Assembly: GCF_016919385.1 (NCBI RefSeq)
Contig: NZ_CP070351.1
Coordinates: 434,001-498,000 of the forward strand
Direction of reading: 5' to 3'
Source of the DNA: Gordonia sp. PDNC005
GTDB taxonomy: Bacteria > Actinomycetota > Actinomycetes > Mycobacteriales > Mycobacteriaceae
DNA: 64,000 bases
Numbering within the stretch: the first letter of the stretch is position 1; the number at the start of each line of letters is the position of its first letter. The notes beneath the pieces are model-generated. The model saw only the letters and a list, made by a program, of their open reading frames with translations. It did no database searches and was not told the origin of the DNA. The position numbers and the translations under genes are program-made. Shown in pieces: positions 44,650-54,718 of the stretch.

Positions 44650-47600
44650 CTACAGGGCGCGAAGTTGGCGTGCCATCTCCGCGCGGTAACGGGCGACGTT
44701 GCCCATCTTGACTCCCTCGTAGCCGCGGACCATGTCCGGCAGGTCGGCGATCGCGGTGGCGGCGGCGATGCGCTCAGGCGCCGGGTAGGTTCCGAGCGCG
44801 GCGACGACCAGGTCGACGGCGCGACGGTACTCCACGATCAGCTCACGCTCGGTGCGGCGGACCTCGCCGTGACCGAACGGATCGAGCTTGGTGCCGCGCA
44901 GACGCTTCATCTTCGACAGCCCCGTCATCGCAGGGGACGCCCACTGGCCGAGCGACAGCTTCTTCTTCATGCCCATCTCACGCAGCATCGGCGGGTGCAG
45001 GCGCAAAGACACCTTCGCGTCGTCACCCCACGTGTTGGAGATCTCCGCCGCGAACGCGGCATCGTCGGCGAGACGTGCCACCTCGTACTCGTCCTTGTAG
45101 GCCATGAGCTTGTACAGGTTCCGGGCGACGGCGGACGTGAAGTCGTCACCGTAGCCGCCGCGATGCACACGTTGAACGTCCGCCAGCCAGGCGTCGGCGT
45201 ACTCAGTGCTCTGGTAGGCGACCAGCTCGTCATAGCGCCGCTCGACGATCGCCGTCAGTTCCTCGCCTGCGCCGGTGAGCGTGGACGCGGCCCTCGTGGC
45301 GTTTGCACTCGGTGAGTACGTCGGGACCTGGACGCGGACAGACTCGGCAGCGGCGACGACGTCGTCGGGTGCGACGACGGCCTGGCGACCACGACGGAAT
45401 GCCTGGATGTTCACCTCGACAGCGACGCCGTTGAGTTCGATGGCCCGCTCGATCGCATCGGCCGAGATGAGCAATGCGCCCGTCTGGTACGCCGCGCCGA
45501 CCATGAGCATGTTCGCGTACTGCTCGTCATCGAACAGGTCGTCGGACAGTTCACCTGCATTCAGGTAGACCGAGCGCGCGACGTGATCGTCGATGGCGGT
45601 GCGGACCGCGAGAGCCTCCGGGAAAGCGACGGATGTGTCGATGACCATGGAGCCGGTCGGCACCTTCGCTGTTGAGACGATGGCGACAGTCTTCCTCGGC
45701 GACGCGACCTTCAGGTTCACCGGATCTGCACCCACGAGCTGATCGCAGGCGAGGTACACATCGCAGTCGCCGGATGCGACCTTTGCCGCCTGCTCCACCG
45801 GCGACGCCGACACCTTGATGTCGCTGACGACGGCGCCGCCCTTCTGGGCGAGTCCCGTCATGTCGACAGTTCGTGCGCTGTGACCGTCGATCACCGCGGC
45901 GGTGGCGAGCACCTGGGACACTGTCACGACACCGGTGCCGCCGATGCCGGTGACTCGGATCGTGAAGTTTCCGTTCATGGTCGGAACCAACGTCGGTTCC
46001 GGGATGACCGAGCCGGGGATGGACGCGACCTTCTCGCGGCTACGAGCGGTGCCGGGCACGATGCTGACGAATGCCGGGCAGTCGCCCTCGAGGCACGAGA
46101 AGTCCAAGTTGCACGAGCTCTGATCGATCTGCGTCTTGCGGCCGAACTCCGTGGACACCGGATGCACCGACAGGCAGTTCGACTTCGCGCCGCAGTCGCC
46201 GCAACCCTCGCAGATGCGTTCGTTGATCATCACCCGCTGCTTCGGGGTCTTGAACTGGCTGTTCTTGTCAGTTCCCTTGTCGCGCTTGCGCTTACGGCGC
46301 TTCTCCGCGGCGCAATGCTGATCGTGGACGAGGACGGTGACGCCGGAGATCTCGGCGAGCTCTTTCTGAACGTCGAGCATGTCGTCTCGGTGGCGGACGT
46401 CGACGCCCTTCGGCAAGCCCAGCGACTTGGTGCGCGAAGGATCGTCCGAGGTGACGACGATCTTGGCCACACGCTCGGCCTGCAGCAGGGTGAGGATCTG
46501 GGGGAGTGTCATCTGCCCGACCGGATCCTGGCCGCCGGTCATCGCGACGGTGCCGTTGAACAGCAGCTTGTAGGTGATGTTCTCACCTGACGCGACCGAC
46601 GAACGGACCGCGAGCGATCCCGAGTGCATGAATGTGCCGTCGCCGATGTTCTGAACGAAGTGCTTCTCGGTGACGAACGGCGCCATGCCGAGCCACTGGC
46701 TGCCCTCGCCGCCCATCTGGGTGACGCCCGCGATGTCGCCGACCTGTTCGGGCTCCATCAGGAGGACCATCGCGTGGCAGCCGATGCCCGCGCCGACCAG
46801 TGTGTCGTCGGCGACCTTCGTCGAGCTGTTGTGCGGGCACCCCGAGCAGAAGTAGGGGGTGCGGACGGCGAGTGGCAGCATGATGCGCTCACGTGTGGCG
46901 TTGCGCTCGTCCATCCATCGCTGAGCAGGCTCGATGTGGTGGTGCTTGCCGAGGCGGGCGGCAAGGCCCCGGGAGACGGAGTCGACATCGAGCTCACCGA
47001 AACGCGAGAACAGCGTGGACCCGTCCTCGTGGGTCTTGCCGACGATCGCGGGGGCGTCCGGACGGCGGAACAGGATGTCGCGCATCATCGTCTCGATGAA
47101 GTCGCGCTTCTCCTCGATGACGATCACTTCGTCGAGCCCGGCGATGAAGCGGTCGAGGATCCCTCGCTCGATCGGGTAGACCATTCCGAGCTTGAGGATG
47201 CGGATGCCGAGGCGGCCGAGGTCGGCGTCGGAGATGCCGATGAGCCGCAGCGCCTCGCGGAGGTCGAGGTACGTCTTGCCTGCGGCGACGATGCCGATGC
47301 GGTCGTCACCGGTCGACTGGACGATGTTGTTGAGACCGTTGAGGCGCGCGTACTCGACGGCGCGCGGGATGCGGGTGGTGAGCTGATTCTGCTCGAGCTC
47401 CATCAGCGTCGGACCGAGAAGACGGCCGGACGGGATGTGCGGACTGGTGCCGAGGCCTCCGTAGTCGACGCTGAAACGATCGAGATCGATCTCGGCGGTC
47501 GAGGAGCCGTCTGCCACGTGTGCAGAGATCTTCATCGAGGTCCACAATCCGGAGACGCGGCTCATCAGGGCTGCGTGGATGCCGAAGTCGAGGATGTCGG

Positions 47601-48195
47601 CGCTGTCGGCCGGATACAGGATCGGCATGTACAGGTCGGCGAGGGCCATCTCCGATGAGCAGGGGACCGTTGAGCTCTTGGCGCCGGGGTCGTCGCCGAC
47701 AAGAGCGACGGCGCCGCCCGCCGAGTGAGTGCCGATGATGTTGGCGTGACGCAGTGCGTCGGTCGCGCGATCCAGGCCGGGGGCCTTGCCGTACCAGTAT
47801 CCGACGACGCCGTCGCGCTGCACGCCGGACTTGTCGGCGGCGAGGTGGCCGACTCGCGCCGCCACCTGTGAGCCCATCACCGACGTCGCGCCGATCTCTT
47901 CGTTGAGGCCGGGACGGTGGACGATGTCCCATTTCTCCAGATGCTTGCGGCGCCGGGCGATCTCGAGGTCGTAGCCGGCGAGCGGCGAACCCTCGTATCC
48001 GGAGATGAACGAGGCGGTCTGCAGGCCGTTGCGGCGGTCGAGGACCGCGCGGTCGCGCACGGTGCGGACGAGGGCCTGGATGCCGGTCAGATAGATGCTT
48101 CCCGACGCGCGTGTGTAGCGATCGTCGAGGGAGAAGTGCGAAGGGCTGCTCGCAGTGGTGGAATCCGCGTGGGCGCGGTCGTCGGCGACGGTCAT
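44650..48195 (-). CDS. Indolepyruvate:ferredoxin oxidoreductase, fused subunits
   Basis: An 1181-residue thiamine-diphosphate, Fe-S 2-oxoacid oxidoreductase with IorA and IorB fused, the length usual for the single-chain form. In order: an N-terminal pyrimidine-binding domain (GYEGSPLAGYD, RPGLNEEIGA), a TPP-binding domain (CSGCPHNSSTK, GIGCHAM, then NITYKLLFNGTVAMTGGQ), a ferredoxin-like cluster region (ICEGCGDCGAKSNC) and a C-terminal gamma domain (GIGGTGVVTVSQVL). It converts an aryl- or branched 2-oxo acid to acyl-CoA with reduced ferredoxin. It is divergent from the leucine-degradation operon, so 2-oxoisocaproate to isovaleryl-CoA is a tempting substrate assignment; indolepyruvate or phenylpyruvate is the conventional one. 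Confidence 0.9.
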   Translation of the reverse strand: MTVADDRAHADSTTASSPSHFSLDDRYTRASGSIYLTGIQALVRTVRDRAVLDRRNGLQTASFISGYEGSPLAGYDLEIARRRKHLEKWDIVHRPGLNEEIGATSVMGSQVAARVGHLAADKSGVQRDGVVGYWYGKAPGLDRATDALRHANIIGTHSAGGAVALVGDDPGAKSSTVPCSSEMALADLYMPILYPADSADILDFGIHAALMSRVSGLWTSMKISAHVADGSSTAEIDLDRFSVDYGGLGTSPHIPSGRLLGPTLMELEQNQLTTRIPRAVEYARLNGLNNIVQSTGDDRIGIVAAGKTYLDLREALRLIGISDADLGRLGIRILKLGMVYPIERGILDRFIAGLDEVIVIEEKRDFIETMMRDILFRRPDAPAIVGKTHEDGSTLFSRFGELDVDSVSRGLAARLGKHHHIEPAQRWMDERNATRERIMLPLAVRTPYFCSGCPHNSSTKVADDTLVGAGIGCHAMVLLMEPEQVGDIAGVTQMGGEGSQWLGMAPFVTEKHFVQNIGDGTFMHSGSLAVRSSVASGENITYKLLFNGTVAMTGGQDPVGQMTLPQILTLLQAERVAKIVVTSDDPSRTKSLGLPKGVDVRHRDDMLDVQKELAEISGVTVLVHDQHCAAEKRRKRKRDKGTDKNSQFKTPKQRVMINERICEGCGDCGAKSNCLSVHPVSTEFGRKTQIDQSSCNLDFSCLEGDCPAFVSIVPGTARSREKVASIPGSVIPEPTLVPTMNGNFTIRVTGIGGTGVVTVSQVLATAAVIDGHSARTVDMTGLAQKGGAVVSDIKVSASPVEQAAKVASGDCDVYLACDQLVGADPVNLKVASPRKTVAIVSTAKVPTGSMVIDTSVAFPEALAVRTAIDDHVARSVYLNAGELSDDLFDDEQYANMLMVGAAYQTGALLISADAIERAIELNGVAVEVNIQAFRRGRQAVVAPDDVVAAAESVRVQVPTYSPSANATRAASTLTGAGEELTAIVERRYDELVAYQSTEYADAWLADVQRVHRGGYGDDFTSAVARNLYKLMAYKDEYEVARLADDAAFAAEISNTWGDDAKVSLRLHPPMLREMGMKKKLSLGQWASPAMTGLSKMKRLRGTKLDPFGHGEVRRTERELIVEYRRAVDLVVAALGTYPAPERIAAATAIADLPDMVRGYEGVKMGNVARYRAEMARQLRAL

Positions 48196-48389
48196 GGGTT
48201 CACCTGGCCTTGCTGTATTCGGCTCAACGCGCAGGCCAAGGGTGATAGGCGTGCGGTCGAGAGCGTTATTGATGGCGCCACGAGGGTGTGTGGCTTGCTC
48301 CCACCCTAACGGTTCCAGTGAGCTGCGTCACCAGTGATGGAACAATCGATTTCGGATCTGGCGGATGTGCGTCGGGTCACGTATGGTCA

Positions 48390-48407
48390 ATTCGGTTAAT
48401 GTCGAAT
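48390..48407. promoter_or_regulatory. Possible operator dyad in the divergent promoter region
   Basis: ATTCG, an 8-base spacer GTTAATGT, then CGAAT, 18 bases before the accD1 start. The 229-base gap is the only shared control region for the oxidoreductase and the leucine operon. The dyad is short and could be chance. Confidence 0.35.
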
Positions 48408-48424
48408 AACTGAAAGGTGCGGTG

Positions 48425-50002
48425 ATGGTCGACCAGTTTCTCGCCCCGCGGGACGCTCATCGGTCCAACGTGGACGAGCTCCGCGAACGACTGCTCGCGG
48501 CCGCGGCCGGAGGCGGCCAGAAGGCTCGGGACCGTCACGTCGAGAGGGGCAAACTGCTCGCCCGCGACCGGATCGACGGCCTCGTCGACCCCGGCTCGCC
48601 GTTCCTCGAAGTCGCGCCCCTCGCCGCCTATGGGATGTACGACGGGAAGGCGCCCAGCGCAGGCGTCATCGCCGGCATCGGCCGCATCCACGGCCGCGAA
48701 TGCATGATCGTCGCCAACGACGCGACGGTATCCGGCGGCACCTACTACCCGGTGACCGTCAAGAAGCACCTGCGCGCGCAGGAGATCGCCGCGGCGAACA
48801 GGCTGCCCTGCATCTACCTCGTCGACTCGGGCGGCGCGATGCTCCTCAACCAGGACGACGTGTTCCCGGACCGTGAGCACTTCGGCCGGATCTTCTTCAA
48901 CCAGGCGAACATGAGCGCTGCCGGGATCCCGCAGATCTCGGCCGTCCTCGGTTCGTCCACTGCAGGCGGTGCGTACGTTCCCGCGATGAGCGATGAGAAC
49001 GTCATCGTCCGCAATCAGGGCACCATCTTCCTGGCAGGCCCGCCGCTGGTGAAGGCCGCAACGGGCGAAGACGTCACTGCCGAAGACCTGGGCGGCGGGA
49101 CCATGCACTCGTCGATCTCCGGCGTCACCGATCACCTCGTCGACAACGACGAGCAGGCGTTGGAGAAGGTCCGCGAGATCGTCGCGACGTTCGGTCCGCG
49201 TGCGGCGGCTCAGTGGGAGACGTCGCCCACTGTGGCGCCCCCTCGCGCACAAACCGACCTGTACGACGTGGTCCCCACCGACCCGAAGATCCCGTACGAC
49301 GTCCGACAGGTGATCGAGATCCTGACCGACGGCGGTGAATACACGGAGTTCAAGGCGGAGTACGGAACGTCACTGGTCACCGCTTTCGCCACTCTGCACG
49401 GACATCCCGTCGGCTTCGTCGCCAACAACGGCGTGCTGTTCAGTGAGTCCGCGCTCAAGGGCGCCCACTTCATCGAATTGTGCGACCAGCGGCGCATCCC
49501 ACTCATCTTCCTGCAGAACATCACCGGATTCATGGTCGGCCGCGAGTACGAGGAGGGCGGCATCGCGAAGAACGGCGCCAAGATGGTCAACGCCGTCGCC
49601 TGTGCGAGCGTTCCGAAGCTGACCGTCATGATCGGCGGCTCGTTCGGTGCGGGCAACTACTCGATGTGCGGCCGCGCCTACTCGCCGCGCTTCCTCTGGA
49701 TGTGGCCGAACGCTCGCATCTCGGTGATGGGCGGGCCGCAGGCCGCCGACACCCTCGCCACAGTTCGCCGCAAGGGCGTGGAACGTGCCGGCGGAACCTG
49801 GTCGGACGCCGACGAAGAGGCGTTCAAAGAGCCGATCCGTGCACAGTTCGCCGAACAGTCCGACGCGTACTACTCCACCGCCCGACTGTGGGACGACGGG
49901 ATCATCGACCCCGCCGACACCCGCACAGTTCTCGGCCTCGCCCTCGAAGCCTGCCGCTACTCGCCGCTGCCCGAGCCGCGCTACGGCGTCTTCCGGATGT
50001 GA
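48425..50002 (+). CDS. accD1: Methylcrotonyl-CoA carboxylase beta subunit (AccD1-like)
   Basis: A 525-residue carboxyltransferase subunit. Crotonase-fold segments include [55 protein letters not shown] and [19 protein letters not shown], matching the MCC rather than the propionyl-CoA group. Together with the alpha subunit it makes 3-methylglutaconyl-CoA from 3-methylcrotonyl-CoA in leucine degradation; M. tuberculosis AccD1/AccA1 has been characterised as this enzyme. The ATG at 48425 follows AAAGG by seven bases; a GTG one codon upstream also fits. It heads the operon. Confidence 0.92.
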   Translation: MVDQFLAPRDAHRSNVDELRERLLAAAAGGGQKARDRHVERGKLLARDRIDGLVDPGSPFLEVAPLAAYGMYDGKAPSAGVIAGIGRIHGRECMIVANDATVSGGTYYPVTVKKHLRAQEIAAANRLPCIYLVDSGGAMLLNQDDVFPDREHFGRIFFNQANMSAAGIPQISAVLGSSTAGGAYVPAMSDENVIVRNQGTIFLAGPPLVKAATGEDVTAEDLGGGTMHSSISGVTDHLVDNDEQALEKVREIVATFGPRAAAQWETSPTVAPPRAQTDLYDVVPTDPKIPYDVRQVIEILTDGGEYTEFKAEYGTSLVTAFATLHGHPVGFVANNGVLFSESALKGAHFIELCDQRRIPLIFLQNITGFMVGREYEEGGIAKNGAKMVNAVACASVPKLTVMIGGSFGAGNYSMCGRAYSPRFLWMWPNARISVMGGPQAADTLATVRRKGVERAGGTWSDADEEAFKEPIRAQFAEQSDAYYSTARLWDDGIIDPADTRTVLGLALEACRYSPLPEPRYGVFRM

Positions 50003-50025
50003 TCACCATGAACCAGGAGTCCCCA

Positions 50026-52110
50026 GTGAGCACCAGTTCCCCCAGCGCCTCGAGCGGTTCTCGAGCGGAGTCGAGAGGCGGAGTCGAGAGGCGGCGCATC
50101 CGCAAAGTCCTCGTCGCCAACCGCGGTGAGATCGCTGTCCGGGTGATCAACACTCTCGACCAGATGGGCATCGAGTCGGTCGCCGTCTACTCCGACGCCG
50201 ACGTCGACGCGCCCCACGTCGCCGCGGCAGGCGAAGCGGTACGTCTCGGCCCGGCTGCCGCGTCGCAGAGCTACCTCGACATCACCAAGGTCGTCGCCGC
50301 AGCGCAGGCGACCGGCGCCGACGCCGTCCATCCCGGGTACGGCTTTCTCTCCGAGAACCAGGCGTTCGCGGCCGCATTGCACGATGCGGGCATCGTCTTC
50401 ATCGGCCCGCCTGTCCGGTCGATCGCCACGATGGGCGACAAGATCACCGCCCGTGCAGCCGTCACGGAGCGGAACGTCCCGGTGGTCCCTGGACTGTCGA
50501 GGCCAGGACTGACCGACGCGGAGCTGATCGAGGCAGCGCCGGGGATCGGTTTTCCGGTGCTGATCAAGCCGAGCGCCGGCGGCGGCGGCAAGGGTATGCA
50601 TCGTGTCGAGAACATCGATGATCTGCCCGCGGCGCTGATCACGGCACGACGAGAAGCCGGAGCGGCGTTCGGCGACGACTCGCTGTTCCTCGAACACTTC
50701 GTCCTCACCCCGCGCCACATCGAGGTGCAGGTCCTCGCCGACACTCACGGCAACGTCGTCCACCTCGGGGAACGCGAATGCTCGTTGCAGCGGCGGCACC
50801 AGAAGGTGATCGAGGAGGCTCCGTCAGCACTGCTCGATGCGGCCACCCGCGCGCGCATCGGGCAGGCCGCATGCGATGCGGCACGCAGCGTCGGCTACAC
50901 CGGCGCGGGCACGGTCGAGTTCATCGTGTCCGCGCGTGATCCCGAGAACTTCTACTTCATGGAGATGAACACTCGTCTGCAGGTGGAGCATCCGGTGACC
51001 GAACTCGTCACCGGTCTCGACCTGGTGGAACAGCAGGTTCGCATCGCCCGCGGTGAGACGCTGTCGTTCAGTCAGGACGACGTCACGATGACCGGCCACG
51101 CCATGGAGGCGCGTGTCTACGCCGAGGACCCGGCTCAGGGCTTCCTCCCGACAGGCGGCGAGATCGGGGACCTCGCATGGCCGCGGTCGGCACAGACCCG
51201 GCCCGCTCACTTCGTTACCGGCGCCGTGCGTATCGACTCCGGTGTCGTCGCAGGTTCGGTCGTCGGCAGCGACTACGACCCGATGCTCGCCAAGGTGATC
51301 GTCCACGGTGCAGACCGCGACGAAGCCGTCGAACGTCTCGATGAGGCGCTGGCCCAGACTCGACTCACCGGTGTCGTCACCAATATCGACTTCTGTCGTC
51401 ATGTCCTCGCACATGACGCCGTTCGAGCGGGCGACCTGGACACCGAACTACTCGACCGGATCGTCGTCGACTATCAGGCTCCGACTCCGCCGCCGGAGGC
51501 GCTTGTCGCCGCATCGCTCGGAGTCCTCGACCTCGGCGACCCGGACGACCTGTGGTCGAGCGCGCTCGGCTTCCGTGTCGGAGCGCCGTCGCCGTACGTG
51601 TCGCGTCTGTCCGTCGTCGGCGCGGGGTACACCGTGTCGTCGCTCCTGCGGCGCAGCGGTTCGAACGGGCGAGCGGTGGAAGCCGACGTGACCGTGCAGT
51701 CCGACGGCCGCGACCCGTGGAATGCGCACGCGGTGATGACGCCGTCGGAAGGATCGGCGCTCACCCTCACCTGTGACGGTGTCCGCAAACGCTTCACCGT
51801 TCGTGACGAGTGGGTCGCGGGTGACGACGGAACGTGGCTCGTCGATCCGCTGCGAGCACTCTCCGACGGAGACGCTGCGGACGCGGTCGGTGACGTCACC
51901 AGTCCCATGCCCGGAACCGTCGTCGCGGTGCCCGGAAGCGATGGGGAAACCGTCGCCGCCGGCGATCCGCTCGTCGTCGTCGAGGCCATGAAGATGGAAC
52001 ACACTCTCCGCGCGCCGGTCGACGGCGTCGCGAGCATCACCGTTCGAGTCGGCGACAAGGTCGCCTCCGCCCAGGTGATGGCTCACGTGTCGACACCAGC
52101 TGGTCCTTGA
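50026..52110 (+). CDS. accA1: Methylcrotonyl-CoA carboxylase alpha subunit (AccA1-like)
   Basis: A 694-residue biotin carboxylase plus biotin carrier protein. The biotin carboxylase starts at [15 protein letters not shown] (about residue 25), with the ATP-grasp segment [11 protein letters not shown] and [14 protein letters not shown]. The C-terminal BCCP has [10 protein letters not shown] with the biotinylated Lys at about 656. The GTG at 50026 has AGGAG six bases upstream; an ATG at 50008 is weaker. Residues 9-23 (rich in Ser, Arg, Glu and Gly) are encoded by a dispersed palindromic repeat inserted before the catalytic domain, and another repeat supplies the stop codon. Confidence 0.92.
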   Translation: MSTSSPSASSGSRAESRGGVERRRIRKVLVANRGEIAVRVINTLDQMGIESVAVYSDADVDAPHVAAAGEAVRLGPAAASQSYLDITKVVAAAQATGADAVHPGYGFLSENQAFAAALHDAGIVFIGPPVRSIATMGDKITARAAVTERNVPVVPGLSRPGLTDAELIEAAPGIGFPVLIKPSAGGGGKGMHRVENIDDLPAALITARREAGAAFGDDSLFLEHFVLTPRHIEVQVLADTHGNVVHLGERECSLQRRHQKVIEEAPSALLDAATRARIGQAACDAARSVGYTGAGTVEFIVSARDPENFYFMEMNTRLQVEHPVTELVTGLDLVEQQVRIARGETLSFSQDDVTMTGHAMEARVYAEDPAQGFLPTGGEIGDLAWPRSAQTRPAHFVTGAVRIDSGVVAGSVVGSDYDPMLAKVIVHGADRDEAVERLDEALAQTRLTGVVTNIDFCRHVLAHDAVRAGDLDTELLDRIVVDYQAPTPPPEALVAASLGVLDLGDPDDLWSSALGFRVGAPSPYVSRLSVVGAGYTVSSLLRRSGSNGRAVEADVTVQSDGRDPWNAHAVMTPSEGSALTLTCDGVRKRFTVRDEWVAGDDGTWLVDPLRALSDGDAADAVGDVTSPMPGTVVAVPGSDGETVAAGDPLVVVEAMKMEHTLRAPVDGVASITVRVGDKVASAQVMAHVSTPAGP
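50060..50091. repeat. Dispersed repeat inside accA1, with a 13-bp tandem duplication
   Basis: CTCGAGCGGAGTCGAGAGG (50060-50078) is the exact reverse complement of 28136-28154. Its last 13 bases, CGGAGTCGAGAGG, are then repeated at once (50079-50091). The frame remains open through both. Confidence 0.85.
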
Positions 52111-52152
52111 GCAACGCGTGACATCCCCGATCCGCGACTTCCCGCTCAAGGA
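52104..52152. repeat. Dispersed palindrome at the accA1 3' end
   Basis: Arms TCCTTGAGC (52104-52112) and GCTCAAGGA (52144-52152), identical to the outer arms of the element at 7801-7871, with a different centre. The left arm contains the TGA stop of accA1 (52108-52110), so the gene ends inside the repeat. Confidence 0.8.
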
Positions 52153-52225
52153 GCAGAGGGGGGGTCGCGCGGGGAGTGAGCAAGTTGTGGCAGCAGCGGA
52201 AGATACATCGAAAGAAGGAACAGAC

Positions 52226-53374
52226 ATGGAATTGACCCAGGAATACACCGACCTCGTCGACAGCGTGCGGGACTTCGCGCAGAGCGTCGTCGCACCGGTC
52301 TCGGCGCAGCACGACCGCGAGAAGACCTTCCCGTACGAGGTCGTCGCCAAAATGGGCGAGATGGGCCTGTTCGGCCTGCCGTTCTCGGAGGAGTTCGGCG
52401 GCATGGGAGGCGACTACTTCGCGCTGGCCCTCGCGCTCGAGGAACTCGGCAAGGTCGACCAGTCGGTGGCGATCACACTCGAAGCAGGTGTCGGCCTCGG
52501 CGCGATGCCGATCTACCGCTTCGGCACGCAGGAACAGAAGGAGCGCTACCTGCCCGATCTGCTCGCGGGCAAGGCTCTCGCCGGATTCGGTCTCACCGAA
52601 CCCGGCGCCGGGTCCGATGCGGGCGCCACCGCGACGACCGCACGCGACGAGGGCGACGAATGGGTGATCAACGGCGCCAAGCAGTTCATCACCAACTCCG
52701 GCACGGACATCACATCGTTGGTCACCGTCACGGCCGTGACCGGCGAGAAGGTAGGCGGCGGCAAGGAGATCTCGACGATCATCGTGCCCGCGGGGACTCC
52801 GGGATTCACCGCTGAGCCCGCCTACGACAAAGTCGGCTGGCACGCGTCGGACACACACCCGCTGAGCTTTGACGAGGCCCACGTCCCGCGTGAGAACCTC
52901 CTCGGTGAGCGTGGCCGCGGCTACGCGAACTTCCTGTCGATCCTCGACGAGGGACGCATCGCCATCGCGGGCCTCGCGACCGGCGTCGCGCAGGGATGCG
53001 TCGACGAGTGCATCAAGTACGCGCGCGAACGGAAGTCGTTCGGGAAGGCGATCGCCGAGTACCAGTCGGTGTCGTTCGCGATTGCCCGCATGGAGGCGCG
53101 CGCCCACGTCTCCCGCATGGCCTACTACGACGCTGCAGCGCGCATGCTCGCCGGAAAACCCTTCAAGAAGGAGGCGTCGATCGCGAAGATGATCTCCAGC
53201 GAGGCCGCGATGGACAACGCTCGCATGGCGACGCAGATCCACGGCGGGTACGGATTCATGAACGAGTACCCCGTGTCGAGGCACTACCGCGACTCGAAGA
53301 TCCTCGAGATCGGCGAGGGCACCACCGAGGTCCAGCTGATGCTGATCGCACGCTCGCTCGGGCTCCCGGCATGA
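52226..53374 (+). CDS. fadE19: Acyl-CoA dehydrogenase, FadE19-like (isovaleryl-CoA dehydrogenase candidate)
   Basis: A 382-residue FAD-dependent acyl-CoA dehydrogenase. Segments are AGFGLTEPGAGSDAGA, a central SFDEAHVPRENLLGE and the C-terminal QIHGGYGFMNEYPVSRHYRD followed by GEGTTEVQ, where the catalytic Glu of most ACADs lies. In this operon it should oxidise isovaleryl-CoA to 3-methylcrotonyl-CoA, the substrate of AccA1/AccD1. The ATG at 52226 follows AAGAAGGAACAGAC; 36 upstream codons are open through the repeat but unlikely. ATGA overlap with the next gene. Confidence 0.92.
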   Translation: MELTQEYTDLVDSVRDFAQSVVAPVSAQHDREKTFPYEVVAKMGEMGLFGLPFSEEFGGMGGDYFALALALEELGKVDQSVAITLEAGVGLGAMPIYRFGTQEQKERYLPDLLAGKALAGFGLTEPGAGSDAGATATTARDEGDEWVINGAKQFITNSGTDITSLVTVTAVTGEKVGGGKEISTIIVPAGTPGFTAEPAYDKVGWHASDTHPLSFDEAHVPRENLLGERGRGYANFLSILDEGRIAIAGLATGVAQGCVDECIKYARERKSFGKAIAEYQSVSFAIARMEARAHVSRMAYYDAAARMLAGKPFKKEASIAKMISSEAAMDNARMATQIHGGYGFMNEYPVSRHYRDSKILEIGEGTTEVQLMLIARSLGLPA

Positions 53375-53859
53375 GCGAGGGCAAGCGCGTCCCGCAGCGC
53401 GGCCTGTGGTTCGAGGAATTCGAGATCGGCACCGTGTACGAACACCGTCCCGGACGAACCGTCACCGAAGCCGACAACGTCCTGTTCACGACGCTGACCA
53501 TGAACACCCAGGCGCTGCACCTGGACGCCGCGTGGTCCGCGCAGCAGCCGGGATTCGGCGGGCAGCGGCTGATCAACTCCATGTTCACCTTGTCGACGAT
53601 CGTCGGACTCTCCGTCTCGCAATTGACCCAGGGCACTCTCGTGGCGAATCTCGGGTTCAGCGACATCGCGTTTCCGCACCCGCTCTTCGCAGGCGACACC
53701 TTGTACGCGGAGACCGAGTGCACCGGAAAACGCGAGTCGTCGTCACGTCCCGGCGAGGGGATCGTCCAGATCACGCACATCGGCCGCAACCAAGACGGTG
53801 TCATAGTGGCGAGAGCGTCGCGTTCGACGCTCGTCCGACTCGCACCCAAGGAGAACTGA
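53371..53859 (+). CDS. MaoC-family dehydratase
   Basis: A 162-residue hot-dog-fold hydratase, counterpart of M. tuberculosis Rv2499c. The N-terminal half has GRTVTEADNVLFTTLTMNT and then LHLDAAW, containing the catalytic Asp and His positions of the MaoC family. In the pathway it would hydrate 3-methylglutaconyl-CoA to HMG-CoA. The start is the ATG that overlaps the fadE19 stop (ATGA). A mesaconyl-CoA-type or itaconyl-CoA-type substrate is also possible. Confidence 0.85.
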   Translation: MSEGKRVPQRGLWFEEFEIGTVYEHRPGRTVTEADNVLFTTLTMNTQALHLDAAWSAQQPGFGGQRLINSMFTLSTIVGLSVSQLTQGTLVANLGFSDIAFPHPLFAGDTLYAETECTGKRESSSRPGEGIVQITHIGRNQDGVIVARASRSTLVRLAPKEN

Positions 53860-53865
53860 ACTCGC

Positions 53866-54699
53866 ATGACTGTCGAATCGTGGACACCCGCAGGACCGGC
53901 ACTCTTGTTCTGCCCGGCTGATCGCCCCGAGCGCTACTTGAAGGCGCTCGATCGCGCCGACATGGTGATCTTGGATCTTGAAGACGCCGTCGCGCCCGTC
54001 AACAAGGCTGCCGCTCGCGAGGCGCTCGTCGCGAATCCGGTCCACCCCGACCGGGTCATCGTCCGCATCAACCCGGCGGGCACCGAGGACCACGAGCTCG
54101 ACTTGGCCGCGGTGCAGGCCACGCCGTATCGAGTGCTGATGCAGGCCAAGGTCGAGGAGCCCTCCCAGATCGCCCACCTGCCGACGATCGCGTTGATCGA
54201 GACGCCGATGGGTGCACTCCGCGTGGAGGAGATCGTCGCTGCTCCGAACTGCGTCGGTCTGATGTGGGGAGCGGAAGACCTTGTCGCAGGTCTGGGCGGC
54301 ACATCGAGCAGGTTCGGCACCGGCGAGCCGTACGCGGGAGAGTACCGCGATGTGGCCCGTCACGTTCGGTCGCGCGTGCGGCTCGCGGCAGGCGCGTACA
54401 AGAAGGCGGCGATCGACGCCGTTCACATCGACATCGCGGACGTCGACGGACTGGTCGCCGAAGTCCAGGACGCGGTCGCTCTCGGTTTCACCGCCACCGC
54501 GTGCATCCATCCGTCTCAAGCAGGGCACATCCGGGACGGATACGCGCCGGCCCCGGAGCGTGTCGAATGGGCGACGCGAGTGCTCCAGGGCGCCGTCGCC
54601 TACGACGGTGGCGTCTTCCAACTCGACGGCCAGATGATCGACGGCCCGGTCCTGGCGCAGGCACGCGCCGTCCTGTCCCGCGCGGGCGTCACGCGGTAA
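53866..54699 (+). CDS. citE: CitE-like CoA-ester lyase, HMG-CoA lyase candidate
   Basis: A 277-residue HpcH/HpaI aldolase-fold lyase. Metal- and CoA-binding segments are [16 protein letters not shown], the acidic [20 protein letters not shown], and [15 protein letters not shown] with the metal-binding Glu. M. tuberculosis Rv2498c, the counterpart in the same gene order, was shown to be an (R)-HMG-CoA and citramalyl-CoA lyase in leucine and itaconate breakdown, so this protein should release acetyl-CoA and acetoacetate. It lies six bases after the MaoC-type gene. Confidence 0.9.
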   Translation: MTVESWTPAGPALLFCPADRPERYLKALDRADMVILDLEDAVAPVNKAAAREALVANPVHPDRVIVRINPAGTEDHELDLAAVQATPYRVLMQAKVEEPSQIAHLPTIALIETPMGALRVEEIVAAPNCVGLMWGAEDLVAGLGGTSSRFGTGEPYAGEYRDVARHVRSRVRLAAGAYKKAAIDAVHIDIADVDGLVAEVQDAVALGFTATACIHPSQAGHIRDGYAPAPERVEWATRVLQGAVAYDGGVFQLDGQMIDGPVLAQARAVLSRAGVTR

Positions 54700-54718
54700 A
54701 TCACTCTCGGAGGAACTC

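Noticed and set aside
49480..50025. N-terminal extension of the accA1 frame through accD1
   Set aside because: It overlaps accD1 in another frame; the GTG at 50026 with AGGAG is a better start and the carboxylase domain begins soon after.
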